Source: SKLM01 sp964390305 (GTDB lineage Bacteria; Chloroflexota; Anaerolineae; B4-G1). Taken from it: DNA of 11,194 nucleotides. This document shows, piece after piece, positions 1 to 6,560 of this stretch. The position numbers were made by a program, and so were the translations under genes. The stretch's first letter is position 1. Every line of letters starts with the position of its first letter. The stretch covers positions 1 through 11,194 of the forward strand of contig CAYMHT010000087.1 in the NCBI GenBank assembly GCA_964390305.1, read 5' to 3'. The notes beneath the pieces were generated by a model, which was given only the letters and a program-made list of their open reading frames with translations, was not told the DNA's origin and searched no databases.

Positions 1-119
1 CTGGGAGCGATTCTGGATCTACTGAGACTAGATCAGCTACACGGACCCTGGTTTCACCGGACGTACGGGAATGAAGCCAGGGGTTCTCGTTATCGGCAGG
101 TTGAAGGGCGGGAGCTGGG
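1..119. other. Sequence downstream of the second HyuA-like gene
   Basis: No gene is supported here. A 6-bp inverted repeat GATCTA/TAGATC with a 7-base loop lies at 16-34; it lacks a T-tract and is too weak to call a terminator. Whether a HyuB-type gene follows is hidden by the window edge. Confidence 0.4.
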
Positions 120-2087
120 TCACGCGGCCAGACTGGGCCGTCCCACTGCCGTAAAGGTCATCTCCGATCCGAGGTAGATACGATCGCCTCGAACGGGAGC
201 GACTTTGTCCTCCCGCTCAACCCGCACTTCGACATGATGCGCGCCGGCCTGTCGGGCCATCGCCTCGGCTTTGGCCGACATCGTCTCCTCGGCGTAGCGT
301 ACACATTCTGTCAGCGTGGAGAAATCGTGAGCGCCATCGGGCAGGTGGAGGCGGAACGCGTCATCATCCAAAGGTTGTATCGTCACGCGGATCTGCTGCA
401 CTACGCTCCCCATGACGGCACCAACGGCGTTCGCCACCTCCGCATGGGATGGAATGACCAGCTCGGTGTTCAACTGCCGGGCGACGCGAGGCATGTAGGC
501 CTCCACGGGGGCGCCGATCGCCACCAGGGAGCGACGCAGGCTCATCTGACATCCCAGGTCGGAGTCCGGCCTGCAGCCGAGGGCGCGACGGAGCATTTCT
601 TCCGCCGCTGGTTCCTGTTCCCAGTTGGGCATGTTCCCCTCATCGCTGAGTGTCTTGGTGACCAAGGCCTTCGAGATGCGATCTGAGACACCCTCGATCA
701 CCCACTCACAGAGCCCCTCTGGGCTCAGCTCAGCCCGCCTGGCCAGCAGGCGGGCGCCGATGCGAGACGCCTCGGCATCCCACAGATCGAGGCGTCCCAG
801 GACGTGCAAGGCATCGGTCGGCGTGAAGGCAGACCGCAGCACGAGCTGCCGAGCCTCCAGACTCCTGACCCACTGAGCATAAAGGGGTCCCTCCTCCGCC
901 AGCTCGGTCATCAGGCGAGGGCCACTTTTCAAGCTGCGCAACAGAGACCTCTTCTCGGTCGAGAGACCCAGGGCATCCCGCCCCTGAGCCAGGACGAACT
1001 GGCCGTCCCACCCTCCGCCCCGGTCCTGTTCCTGAACGGAGAGCTTATCCACGACCTCCGGATACTGAGCGGCCAGGAGACACAGGGGCACAACCCGCTG
1101 CGGGCCAATGACCAGGCTGGTGCCGTCGAGGCGCACGTGGCTATCGCCGCCCAGTCCTACAGTGTGGGCATCGGCTGCCTCCACCATTGTCCGCCACTCT
1201 CCAACGCGGGCACCCTCCGGGTTCAGTCGAGGGCGTCCGTCCTGCAAGACCGCAATATCGGTCGTCGTGCCACCTACGTCCACGGTCCACACGTCCCGAC
1301 GGCCCGCCAGGTGCCAGGCGCCGACCACGCTGGCGGCGGGCCCTGACAGAATCGTCTGGATGGGGCGCTCCATCGCCCAGTCCGCCCGCACCAGGGATCC
1401 ATCGCCCTTGACCACCATCAAGGGGGCCGCAATCCCCAGCTGGTTCAGAGTCTGGCGAAGCGTGGTGATCAACTCCCGAAGCAGCGGAATCAACTGCGCA
1501 TTCAAGGCCGCCGTCGTCGCCCGCCGCACCGAATCCAGGCGGCTAGTCAGCTCGTGACCACAGGTCACGGGTAGATCGGTCAGCTCCTCGATGAGGGCTC
1601 TTGCTCGCAGCTCGTGGCTCGGATTGTAGACACCAAAGAACCCCGACACCGCAAATCCCTCTACGTCGTCCTTCCAGGCCAGGACGATCTGGCGAGCAGC
1701 CTCCTCGTCCAGCGGCTCACCTTCCTCCCCCACGACGTCGTGTCCTCCATCGATGTACGCCACACGCTCCGTCGCCAACTCGCGCTCAAGCTCGTACTGG
1801 CGAATCAGGTCCTGGTCGTAGCCGATGAGCAACAATCCGACCGGTCGTCCCTGCCCCTCGACGATGGCGTTTGTAGCCAGAGTGGTCGAGAAGGCGACGA
1901 GGTGTATGGCGTCTGGCGATACCACCTCTCGATCCAGCACCGCCTCGACAGCACGCCGGATGCCGATCGACAGGTCGTGGCGAGTGGTCAGCGCCTTCGC
2001 CCCGGCGAGCACGCTCCCCGTCTCGTGATCGACCAACGCCGCGTCGGTGTATGTCCCGCCGGTATCAACTCCGAGGACAGCTTTCAT
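120..2087 (-). CDS. Hydantoinase A/oxoprolinase-family ASKHA ATPase, copy 2 (orphan, no HyuB)
   Basis: A 655-aa paralogue of the HyuA-like ATPase at 4454-6472. It keeps the same ATPase landmarks: GVDTGGTYTD at 6-15, STTLATNAIVEGQG at 67-80, SGPAAS at 248-253, DVGGTTTDIAV at 270-280, GGDSH at 313-317, FTPTDALHVLGRL at 421-433, AIGAPVEAY at 523-531 and EVANAVGAVMGS at 550-561. The two proteins are alike across their length but clearly diverged, so this is not a recent duplication. It has six scattered Cys and no CxxC pair, hence no visible iron-sulfur cluster. The ATG at 2087 is preferred over the upstream ATG at 2159, because AGGAGAGGA lies just ahead of it and the protein then begins directly with the phosphate-1 strand, as in family members. 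It follows the YbaK-like gene by 186 bp. No HyuB gene is seen, although only 119 bp of downstream sequence is available. Function within this locus unknown. Confidence 0.85.
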   Translation of the reverse strand: MKAVLGVDTGGTYTDAALVDHETGSVLAGAKALTTRHDLSIGIRRAVEAVLDREVVSPDAIHLVAFSTTLATNAIVEGQGRPVGLLLIGYDQDLIRQYELERELATERVAYIDGGHDVVGEEGEPLDEEAARQIVLAWKDDVEGFAVSGFFGVYNPSHELRARALIEELTDLPVTCGHELTSRLDSVRRATTAALNAQLIPLLRELITTLRQTLNQLGIAAPLMVVKGDGSLVRADWAMERPIQTILSGPAASVVGAWHLAGRRDVWTVDVGGTTTDIAVLQDGRPRLNPEGARVGEWRTMVEAADAHTVGLGGDSHVRLDGTSLVIGPQRVVPLCLLAAQYPEVVDKLSVQEQDRGGGWDGQFVLAQGRDALGLSTEKRSLLRSLKSGPRLMTELAEEGPLYAQWVRSLEARQLVLRSAFTPTDALHVLGRLDLWDAEASRIGARLLARRAELSPEGLCEWVIEGVSDRISKALVTKTLSDEGNMPNWEQEPAAEEMLRRALGCRPDSDLGCQMSLRRSLVAIGAPVEAYMPRVARQLNTELVIPSHAEVANAVGAVMGSVVQQIRVTIQPLDDDAFRLHLPDGAHDFSTLTECVRYAEETMSAKAEAMARQAGAHHVEVRVEREDKVAPVRGDRIYLGSEMTFTAVGRPSLAA

Positions 2088-2273
2088 AACCCATCCTCTC
2101 CTGAATAGACGAACAGGGCCCGCGTCGCGAGCGTCCACGGGTCGGAGCGGCCCGGACATCCAATATGCGAAGCGAGGCTCGACAGGTGGATCCCTTCGTG
2201 CGCGGCCACACCGTCACGTGATGAAGCGATCCCATCGCAAGGGTGGAATGGGCGCACTACGAGGAGAAGACGG
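2088..2273. other. 186-bp spacer before the second HyuA-like gene
   Basis: This is the longest gene-free stretch between genes. It holds the 8-bp palindrome TCACGTGA (2213-2220) and a 5-bp hairpin GCGAT/ATCGC (2226-2238). The ribosome site AGGAGAGGA (minus strand, 2094-2102) precedes the ATG at 2087. No convincing promoter or T-tailed terminator was seen, though the length leaves room for a separate promoter. The HyuA-like frame is open to an ATG at 2159, but the SD supports 2087. Confidence 0.5.
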
Positions 2274-2747
2274 CTATTCGCAGAAATCTCCGACCTGAGC
2301 GCCCTCAAGGGCCGCCATCATGTCGTCGGGGGAGAGCGCCAGACCGGCATCCGGGCGCCCCGAGCTGATGATCACGTGCTCCAAGTCCAACACATCACGG
2401 TCCACAAACGTCAGCACGCCGCCCTGCCGGAGACCGATCACGGAAACCGCGCCCATCGTGTAGCCCGTGATACGCTCCACCTCCTGCTTCGAGGCCAGGT
2501 CGACTTTGCCCGCCCCCACGGTCCCCCGCACCTTGTCCAGGCTGAGCCTCTCGTCCCCCGGAATCACGATCAGCACGTACCAGCTGCCATCGCAGCGCAG
2601 GAGCATGGCCTTGACCACCTGAGCTACGGGCACACCCAGATCCTCCGCCACACCCTCTGCCGTGTACTGAACGTCCTTATGCTGGTGGACTTGAAAGGGA
2701 ATGCCCTTCTGCTCCAGCAGCTCCATTGGCAGGGTTCTGATGACCAT
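2274..2747 (-). CDS. YbaK/ProX-type aminoacyl-tRNA deacylase
   Basis: A 157-aa single-domain protein of the YbaK/EbsC/ProX family. These are free-standing editing enzymes that hydrolyse mischarged tRNA, for example Cys-tRNA(Pro) by YbaK or Ala-tRNA(Pro) by ProX-type members. Seen here are the family lysine at 46 (VVKAMLL, 44-50), the nucleotide/tRNA-end pocket GYTMGAVSVIGL at 95-106 and SSGRPDAGLALSP at 128-140, the last being a signature of the YbaK-like C terminus. Length is typical. It lies 30 bp after the transporter on the same strand and is probably cotranscribed with it. Which mischarged tRNA it edits cannot be told from the sequence. A link to the methyl metabolism is not evident; it could be a passenger, or protect against an amino-acid analogue released by this pathway. 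Confidence 0.88.
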   Translation of the reverse strand: MVIRTLPMELLEQKGIPFQVHQHKDVQYTAEGVAEDLGVPVAQVVKAMLLRCDGSWYVLIVIPGDERLSLDKVRGTVGAGKVDLASKQEVERITGYTMGAVSVIGLRQGGVLTFVDRDVLDLEHVIISSGRPDAGLALSPDDMMAALEGAQVGDFCE

Positions 2748-2753
2748 CACCTT

Positions 2754-2760
2754 CTCCTCC
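2754..2760 (-). promoter_or_regulatory. Ribosome binding site that fixes the start of the YbaK-like gene
   Basis: Minus-strand GGAGGAG sits six bases before the ATG at 2747. The frame is open to a TTG at 2774, but that extension would read through this site and has no SD of its own. Confidence 0.75.
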
Positions 2761-2777
2761 CAACCTCTACGCAATCG

Positions 2778-3710
2778 TCAAGACAGGGGCTCGCGCCGCC
2801 TCTTACCGGGCCACGAGAGCATGACGACCCCGGCGACGACGAGCGCAGCGCCGATAACCTGATCGAGCGACAGGCGCTCCTGCAGCAGGAAGTAGGCATA
2901 GACGGCGACAATAGGGATCTCGGTCATCGCCAGAATACTGGCCACGCTGGCCTGGAGCCGGCCCAGGGCAAAGGTATACAGAGAAAAGCCAAGAAGCGTG
3001 GCGATGCTGATGAGACCTGCAAACGACAGAAGGGCCTCGGTCGAGACAGGCCAGGGCTGCGGAGTGAAAAACTGGAAGGGGAACAGCACCAGAGCCCCGA
3101 AGCCAAAGCCGTAGGTCAACGTCGTCGCAGGATTGTAGTCTCCTCTGACGCGCTTGCCGAAGACGTTCCAACCAGCGTACGTGAACGGGATTCCCAGGCC
3201 CACGAGAAACCCGCCGAGGCCGATGTCCGCCCGGCCCAGAACGTCTACGCCGGCCACCAGCACGGTGCCGATGAAGGTGAGGACGATGGCCAGACCCTTT
3301 CGCCCGGTGAGCGGCTCGCTCCAGACCAGCCAGGCAATGATGGCGACAATGGCGGGCATCGCCGCCTGCTGTACGGTCGCCACCGCAGCCCCGTTTAGAA
3401 AGACCCCCAGGTTCCAGAAAACGTGAAAGATTCCCAGGCTGCCGCCCAGAGCCACCAACCACTTGAGATCTCTTCTCCTCACCCTGAGCCAAGCTGGACG
3501 CAGCACGCGCAGCCCCACGAAGAGGATGAGAAACGTCGCCACGTCACGCCAGAAGGCCAGGGCCAACGCCGAGATTCCGCTGGCATCGACGATAAACTTG
3601 ACCCAAACGCCCGAGGTCCCCCAACAGGCGGTGGCGAGCAAGACCGCCAGATACCCCAGCCCATCAGATTCCCGCAGTTGCTCCTCAAACGTCCCTGCCG
3701 ACTCCGTCAA
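2778..3710 (-). CDS. EamA/DMT-family membrane transporter
   Basis: A 310-aa integral membrane protein with two tandem EamA repeats (about 19-155 and 165-299), each of five membrane segments. Segments visible by hydrophobicity are about 18-39, 48-67, 82-100, 106-130, 138-157, 163-183, 197-215, 224-246, 252-275 and 283-300, so ten in all. The basic tail GKRRRE at 302-307 agrees with a cytoplasmic C terminus. Glu-Pro at 132-133 (WSEPLTGRK) and QERLSLDQ at 277-284 are the characteristic repeat ends of the family. Members export amino acids, their derivatives or other small metabolites; some import. The TTG start overlaps the GntR stop as TTGA, which implies translational coupling and regulation by that protein. 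The substrate may relate to the methylated amines or their demethylated products, but nothing in the sequence shows this. Confidence 0.9.
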   Translation of the reverse strand: MTESAGTFEEQLRESDGLGYLAVLLATACWGTSGVWVKFIVDASGISALALAFWRDVATFLILFVGLRVLRPAWLRVRRRDLKWLVALGGSLGIFHVFWNLGVFLNGAAVATVQQAAMPAIVAIIAWLVWSEPLTGRKGLAIVLTFIGTVLVAGVDVLGRADIGLGGFLVGLGIPFTYAGWNVFGKRVRGDYNPATTLTYGFGFGALVLFPFQFFTPQPWPVSTEALLSFAGLISIATLLGFSLYTFALGRLQASVASILAMTEIPIVAVYAYFLLQERLSLDQVIGAALVVAGVVMLSWPGKRRREPLS

Positions 3711-4366
3711 CCTCGTCCTTCCTGCTGGGCCACCAGGATCTCGCGAACTTCATCGTAGAACCCCTTCACGTGTTCACGCATGATCGCCTCGGCGCGGTCG
3801 GCCTCGCCACTCTCGATGGCCTCCACCAGATCCACGTGCTTCTCGACGCTGGAGGGGAGGAACTCGAGGTGTGGCAATGCGAGATACCACAGTCGACGGG
3901 AGAGTCCGAAGAGGCGTTCAAGCGTCTGTGCGAGGTATCGGTTGTGCGCCGCCGCCGCGACCGCCTGGTGGAATCTGTGGTCCAGATCGAACAACTCACG
4001 GGCCTCCTCTGGCGTCACGGCTGCTTGCTGCTTGCGCAGCGCATGAAGCACGACCAGATCATCAGCCTCGACCCGCTGAGCAGCAAGTCGCGCACTGAGG
4101 GACTCCAGCGACAGACGCATCTCGCTGAGCTGCTGCAGATCCTCCACGTTGACGTCGGCGACGTAGATGCCGTGGCGTTCCGTGACCTCGACCAGGTTCT
4201 CGTGAGCCAGCCATTTGAGCGCCTCCCGCACCGGCGCCACGCCCATCGCAAACTCGTCTGCCAGCCTCTGTTCGTTGATTGGCGCGCCAGGGGGCAACTC
4301 CAGGGTCGTGATCTTCTCCCAGATCAGATCGTAGGCGCGCTGCGCATCGATTCGCACCAGTTTCAT
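3707..4366 (-). CDS. GntR-family transcriptional regulator, FadR subfamily with FCD domain
   Basis: A 219-aa DNA-binding regulator. Residues about 7-70 are the GntR winged helix-turn-helix: LPPGAPINEQRLADEFAMG at 24-42, then VAPVREALKWLAHENLVE at 43-60 and the wing ERHGIYVAD at 63-71. Residues about 75-205 are the all-helical FCD ligand-binding domain. The residues expected for its metal site are visible: Asp129, His133, His177 and His199. FCD regulators usually bind organic acids, amino acids or sugar acids and repress neighbouring catabolic or transport genes. The stop codon overlaps the TTG start of the transporter (TTGA), so the two are co-translated. A perfect palindrome 44 bases upstream of the start is a candidate operator. 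Its position between the methyltransferase/HyuA block and the transporter suggests control of one or both; the ligand is unknown. Confidence 0.93.
   Translation of the reverse strand: MKLVRIDAQRAYDLIWEKITTLELPPGAPINEQRLADEFAMGVAPVREALKWLAHENLVEVTERHGIYVADVNVEDLQQLSEMRLSLESLSARLAAQRVEADDLVVLHALRKQQAAVTPEEARELFDLDHRFHQAVAAAAHNRYLAQTLERLFGLSRRLWYLALPHLEFLPSSVEKHVDLVEAIESGEADRAEAIMREHVKGFYDEVREILVAQQEGRG
3716..3723 (-). promoter_or_regulatory. Ribosome binding site supporting a TTG start of the transporter
   Basis: Minus-strand AGGAAGGA lies inside the end of the GntR gene, five bases ahead of the TTG at 3710. No ATG occurs in frame before the first membrane segment, so the site decides for the TTG start. 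Confidence 0.6.
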
Positions 4367-4367
4367 A

Positions 4368-4377
4368 GATCACCTCC
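4368..4377 (-). promoter_or_regulatory. Unusually strong ribosome binding site of the GntR gene
   Basis: The minus strand reads GGAGGTGATC, a ten-base match to the 3' end of 16S rRNA, just before the ATG at 4366. It is the best SD in the window, which is unusual for a regulator that is normally weakly translated. Confidence 0.8.
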
Positions 4378-4409
4378 GCAATGCGTAACCCGCAGGACGA
4401 AGAAGCTAC

Positions 4410-4419
4410 GAGTGCACTC
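4410..4419. promoter_or_regulatory. Candidate GntR operator (perfect 10-bp palindrome)
   Basis: GAGTGCACTC is a perfect palindrome, 44 bases ahead of the GntR gene start in the 87-bp spacer behind the HyuA-like gene. Its centre, GT-GC-AC, fits the general GT-Nx-AC pattern described for GntR-family operators. Autoregulation is plausible. No convincing -10/-35 pair was found around it. Confidence 0.35.
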
Positions 4420-4453
4420 CCCCTAGTCCACCCTTCAGGTTTTCGCGCCCCGG

Positions 4454-6472
4454 CTACCTGGTCAGGCGGGGGTTGCCCATCGCCCTGGCCCGGACGCGGT
4501 ACGTATCCAGCCCCTGGGTCTCGGTCTCGACGATGACCTCGGGGCTGTCAGCGCCAGAACGAATCGCCGCACCTAAGGCCCGTTCGCGAGCCAGATCCTG
4601 GGCGTAGGCCAGAGACTGCTGCAGCTCCTCCTCGTCGAAGTCCTTCCGATCCTCGCTGGTCTGCACGTAGTAGCCCAGGACCTCCAAGCCCGAGCTGTCC
4701 AGCCTGGGATAGACAAGGACCTCCTCGACGACCATCACGCTGCCGGCGACAGCACCGAGCGCGTTTGCGACCTCGTGGTGCTCTGGGAGGACCAACTCTG
4801 TGTGGAGCGCCTCGGCCACCTCCTCCAGGAAGAAACTCGCCGGCGCACCGATGCCGACGATTGGCTCGCGCAGGCGGAAGAGCGTCTGCAAATGAGGATG
4901 GGTGTTGTAGATGCTGTTGAAGAAGAACCAACACCCCATGTCGTCCTCCTCCCGCCTCGCCTCGGTGGGAGCCATCAGCGGGTGCTTGCTCAAGAAGGTC
5001 ACCGCGGCGTGGACAATCATCTCCACCGCCAGACGCCAGGCCTTCTCCCTGATTTCGTCAGGCTCCTTGAACAGGCATTGAGAGAAGACCTGGAGAGCCA
5101 ACTTCGACGCCTCAGCGTCCCATGGAGCATAGCGCCCCTCGATGTGGAGCAGATCCGTGGGCGTGAGGCCTGCCTTGCCAATGATCTCCTGGCGCCACAG
5201 CTCATCCACTCCGATCTGTGCCACATGGAGTACGTCAAGGTGATCGAGAATATCCGGCACCGGCTTCGGGCCACTGTCCAGGAACTCGACCAACTTCCTG
5301 GCCTGCGCCGAATCGAATAGACGCTGATCCTCGGGGTCGCGGAGCAGGAACCAGTACTCCAGCCACTCGGGACTGGCTTCCGACCAGGATCGGCGCGACA
5401 GGGCCTGGAGGCGGCTCTTGACGTTGGGGTAGTCAACTGCCAGGTGAGCGAGAGGGACAACACGCTCGGGCCCCAGCCGGATGCGCTTCTCACGGTCAAG
5501 GGTGATGTGACTGTCCCCGCCCAGCGCGACAGAGAACAGGTCTGCGGCACTCACAGCCGTCTCATACTCGCCGACGGTCGCACCCTCTTCGGTGACGGTC
5601 ACCTCTCCGCCCTCGATGAGCGCGACATCGGTGGTCGTGCCGCCGACATCGAGCACCAGGGCATCATCGATCCTGGACAGAAAGCGCCCGCCGATGGCGC
5701 TGGCAGCGGGCCCGGAGTGGATCGTCTCCACCGGCGTCTGAGAGGCAAACTCATCGCTCATCAGCGTCCCATCACCGCGGACCATCATCAGTGGCGCGTC
5801 AATTTGCCGATTCTCCATGGCCCGCCGCACGGCGATGACGAAGTCCTGCAAGACGGCCAGCAGAGAGGCGTTCAGCGCTGCAGTGGTGGCACGCTCCACG
5901 GAGCCCAGCCGGGTCGAGAGCTGATGCCCAAGGACGATCGGCAGATCGCATACCCGGGATACGGCCTCGTAGACGCGATTCTCGTGCTCCGGGTTGAGCG
6001 GGCTGAAGTAGCTGGAGACGGCAATGGCATCGACGTCACGCACGGTCTCGTTGACCTTTTCCAGGATGCCGGGTAGGTCCAGCTCCTCCTTCTCTCGTCC
6101 GTACAGATCGTGGCCGCCATCGAAGTAATGGTAGTTGGGCGTGGCAAATCGGGCTCCCATGTTGAAGGACGAGATCAGCTCCGGGTCATACCCGACCAAG
6201 AGCAGGGCGACGCGCTTCCCTTTTCCCTCAGCGATGGCATTGGTCGCCAGTGTGGTCGACACAGAAACCATGCGGATCTGCGAGGGGTCCTCGATCTCAA
6301 TACCCTCGATCACCCGCTCGATGCCGATAGCGAAGTCACGCTTGGTCGTGAGACTCTTGTGTGTGGCGAGCACCTCGCGTGAATCGTAGTCGAGCAACAC
6401 ACCGTCTGTATACGTGCCACCGGTGTCTATGCCCAGAACCAGCTTCCGTGGGTCCCTGTCCTCGTCCAACAT
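4454..6472 (-). CDS. Hydantoinase A/oxoprolinase-family ASKHA ATPase, copy 1 (orphan, no HyuB)
   Basis: A 672-aa protein with the two-lobed actin/Hsp70-like ATPase fold of HyuA, 5-oxoprolinase A and acetone carboxylase A subunits. Landmarks are phosphate-1 loop GIDTGGTYTD at 14-23, STTLATNAIAEGKGK at 72-86, SGPAAS at 253-258, phosphate-2 loop DVGGTTTDVAL at 275-285, GGDSH at 318-322, TPTDLLHIEGRY at 437-448, adenosine-site GIGAPA at 541-546 and EVANALGAVAGS at 567-578. Known relatives use ATP to phosphorylate a cyclic amide or ketone and usually work with a HyuB-type subunit; none is present here. It has only three scattered Cys, so it lacks the iron-sulfur centre of RamA/RACo activators. The start is uncertain: ATG 6472, GTG 6475 and TTG 6484 are all in frame. 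The ATG is chosen because it overlaps a 6-codon mini-ORF (ATG 6492, stop 6472) as TGATG. Its position behind the corrinoid/methyltransferase genes suggests corrinoid reactivation or substrate activation, which is inference. Confidence 0.85.
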   Translation of the reverse strand: MLDEDRDPRKLVLGIDTGGTYTDGVLLDYDSREVLATHKSLTTKRDFAIGIERVIEGIEIEDPSQIRMVSVSTTLATNAIAEGKGKRVALLLVGYDPELISSFNMGARFATPNYHYFDGGHDLYGREKEELDLPGILEKVNETVRDVDAIAVSSYFSPLNPEHENRVYEAVSRVCDLPIVLGHQLSTRLGSVERATTAALNASLLAVLQDFVIAVRRAMENRQIDAPLMMVRGDGTLMSDEFASQTPVETIHSGPAASAIGGRFLSRIDDALVLDVGGTTTDVALIEGGEVTVTEEGATVGEYETAVSAADLFSVALGGDSHITLDREKRIRLGPERVVPLAHLAVDYPNVKSRLQALSRRSWSEASPEWLEYWFLLRDPEDQRLFDSAQARKLVEFLDSGPKPVPDILDHLDVLHVAQIGVDELWRQEIIGKAGLTPTDLLHIEGRYAPWDAEASKLALQVFSQCLFKEPDEIREKAWRLAVEMIVHAAVTFLSKHPLMAPTEARREEDDMGCWFFFNSIYNTHPHLQTLFRLREPIVGIGAPASFFLEEVAEALHTELVLPEHHEVANALGAVAGSVMVVEEVLVYPRLDSSGLEVLGYYVQTSEDRKDFDEEELQQSLAYAQDLARERALGAAIRSGADSPEVIVETETQGLDTYRVRARAMGNPRLTR

Positions 6473-6494
6473 CACTCTCGCCAAATCCGCATTA

Positions 6495-6523
6495 GCCCCT
6501 CTTCTCCGCGGGAGAAGAGGGGC
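6495..6523. repeat. Perfect 13-bp inverted repeat ahead of the HyuA-like gene
   Basis: GCCCCTCTTCTCC (6495-6507), loop GCG, then the exact complement GGAGAAGAGGGGC (6511-6523). In the minus-strand mRNA it forms a stable hairpin between the stop of MttB gene 1 and the start of the HyuA-like gene. Its 3' arm is purine-rich and SD-like (GGAG and AGAGGGG), so folding would hide these bases. It is not followed by a T-run on the minus strand, so termination is not indicated. Similar pyrimidine/purine palindromes occur as dispersed intergenic elements in many genomes. Confidence 0.7.
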
Positions 6524-6560
6524 CAGTCAGCAAAGTCCGAACCTGGGCCCTTGCGCAGGC

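Noticed and set aside
2213..2220. TCACGTGA palindrome as an operator
   Set aside because: It is a lone 8-bp palindrome without a nearby promoter or a second copy; expected by chance at this scale.
2376..3398. 340-codon open frame on the + strand
   Set aside because: Antisense to the YbaK-like and EamA genes; low-complexity, Gln/Arg/Asp-rich translation without a domain.
6495..6523. Intrinsic terminator after MttB gene 1
   Set aside because: The stem is strong, but the minus strand continues with TAATGCGG rather than a T-run, so rho-independent termination is not supported.
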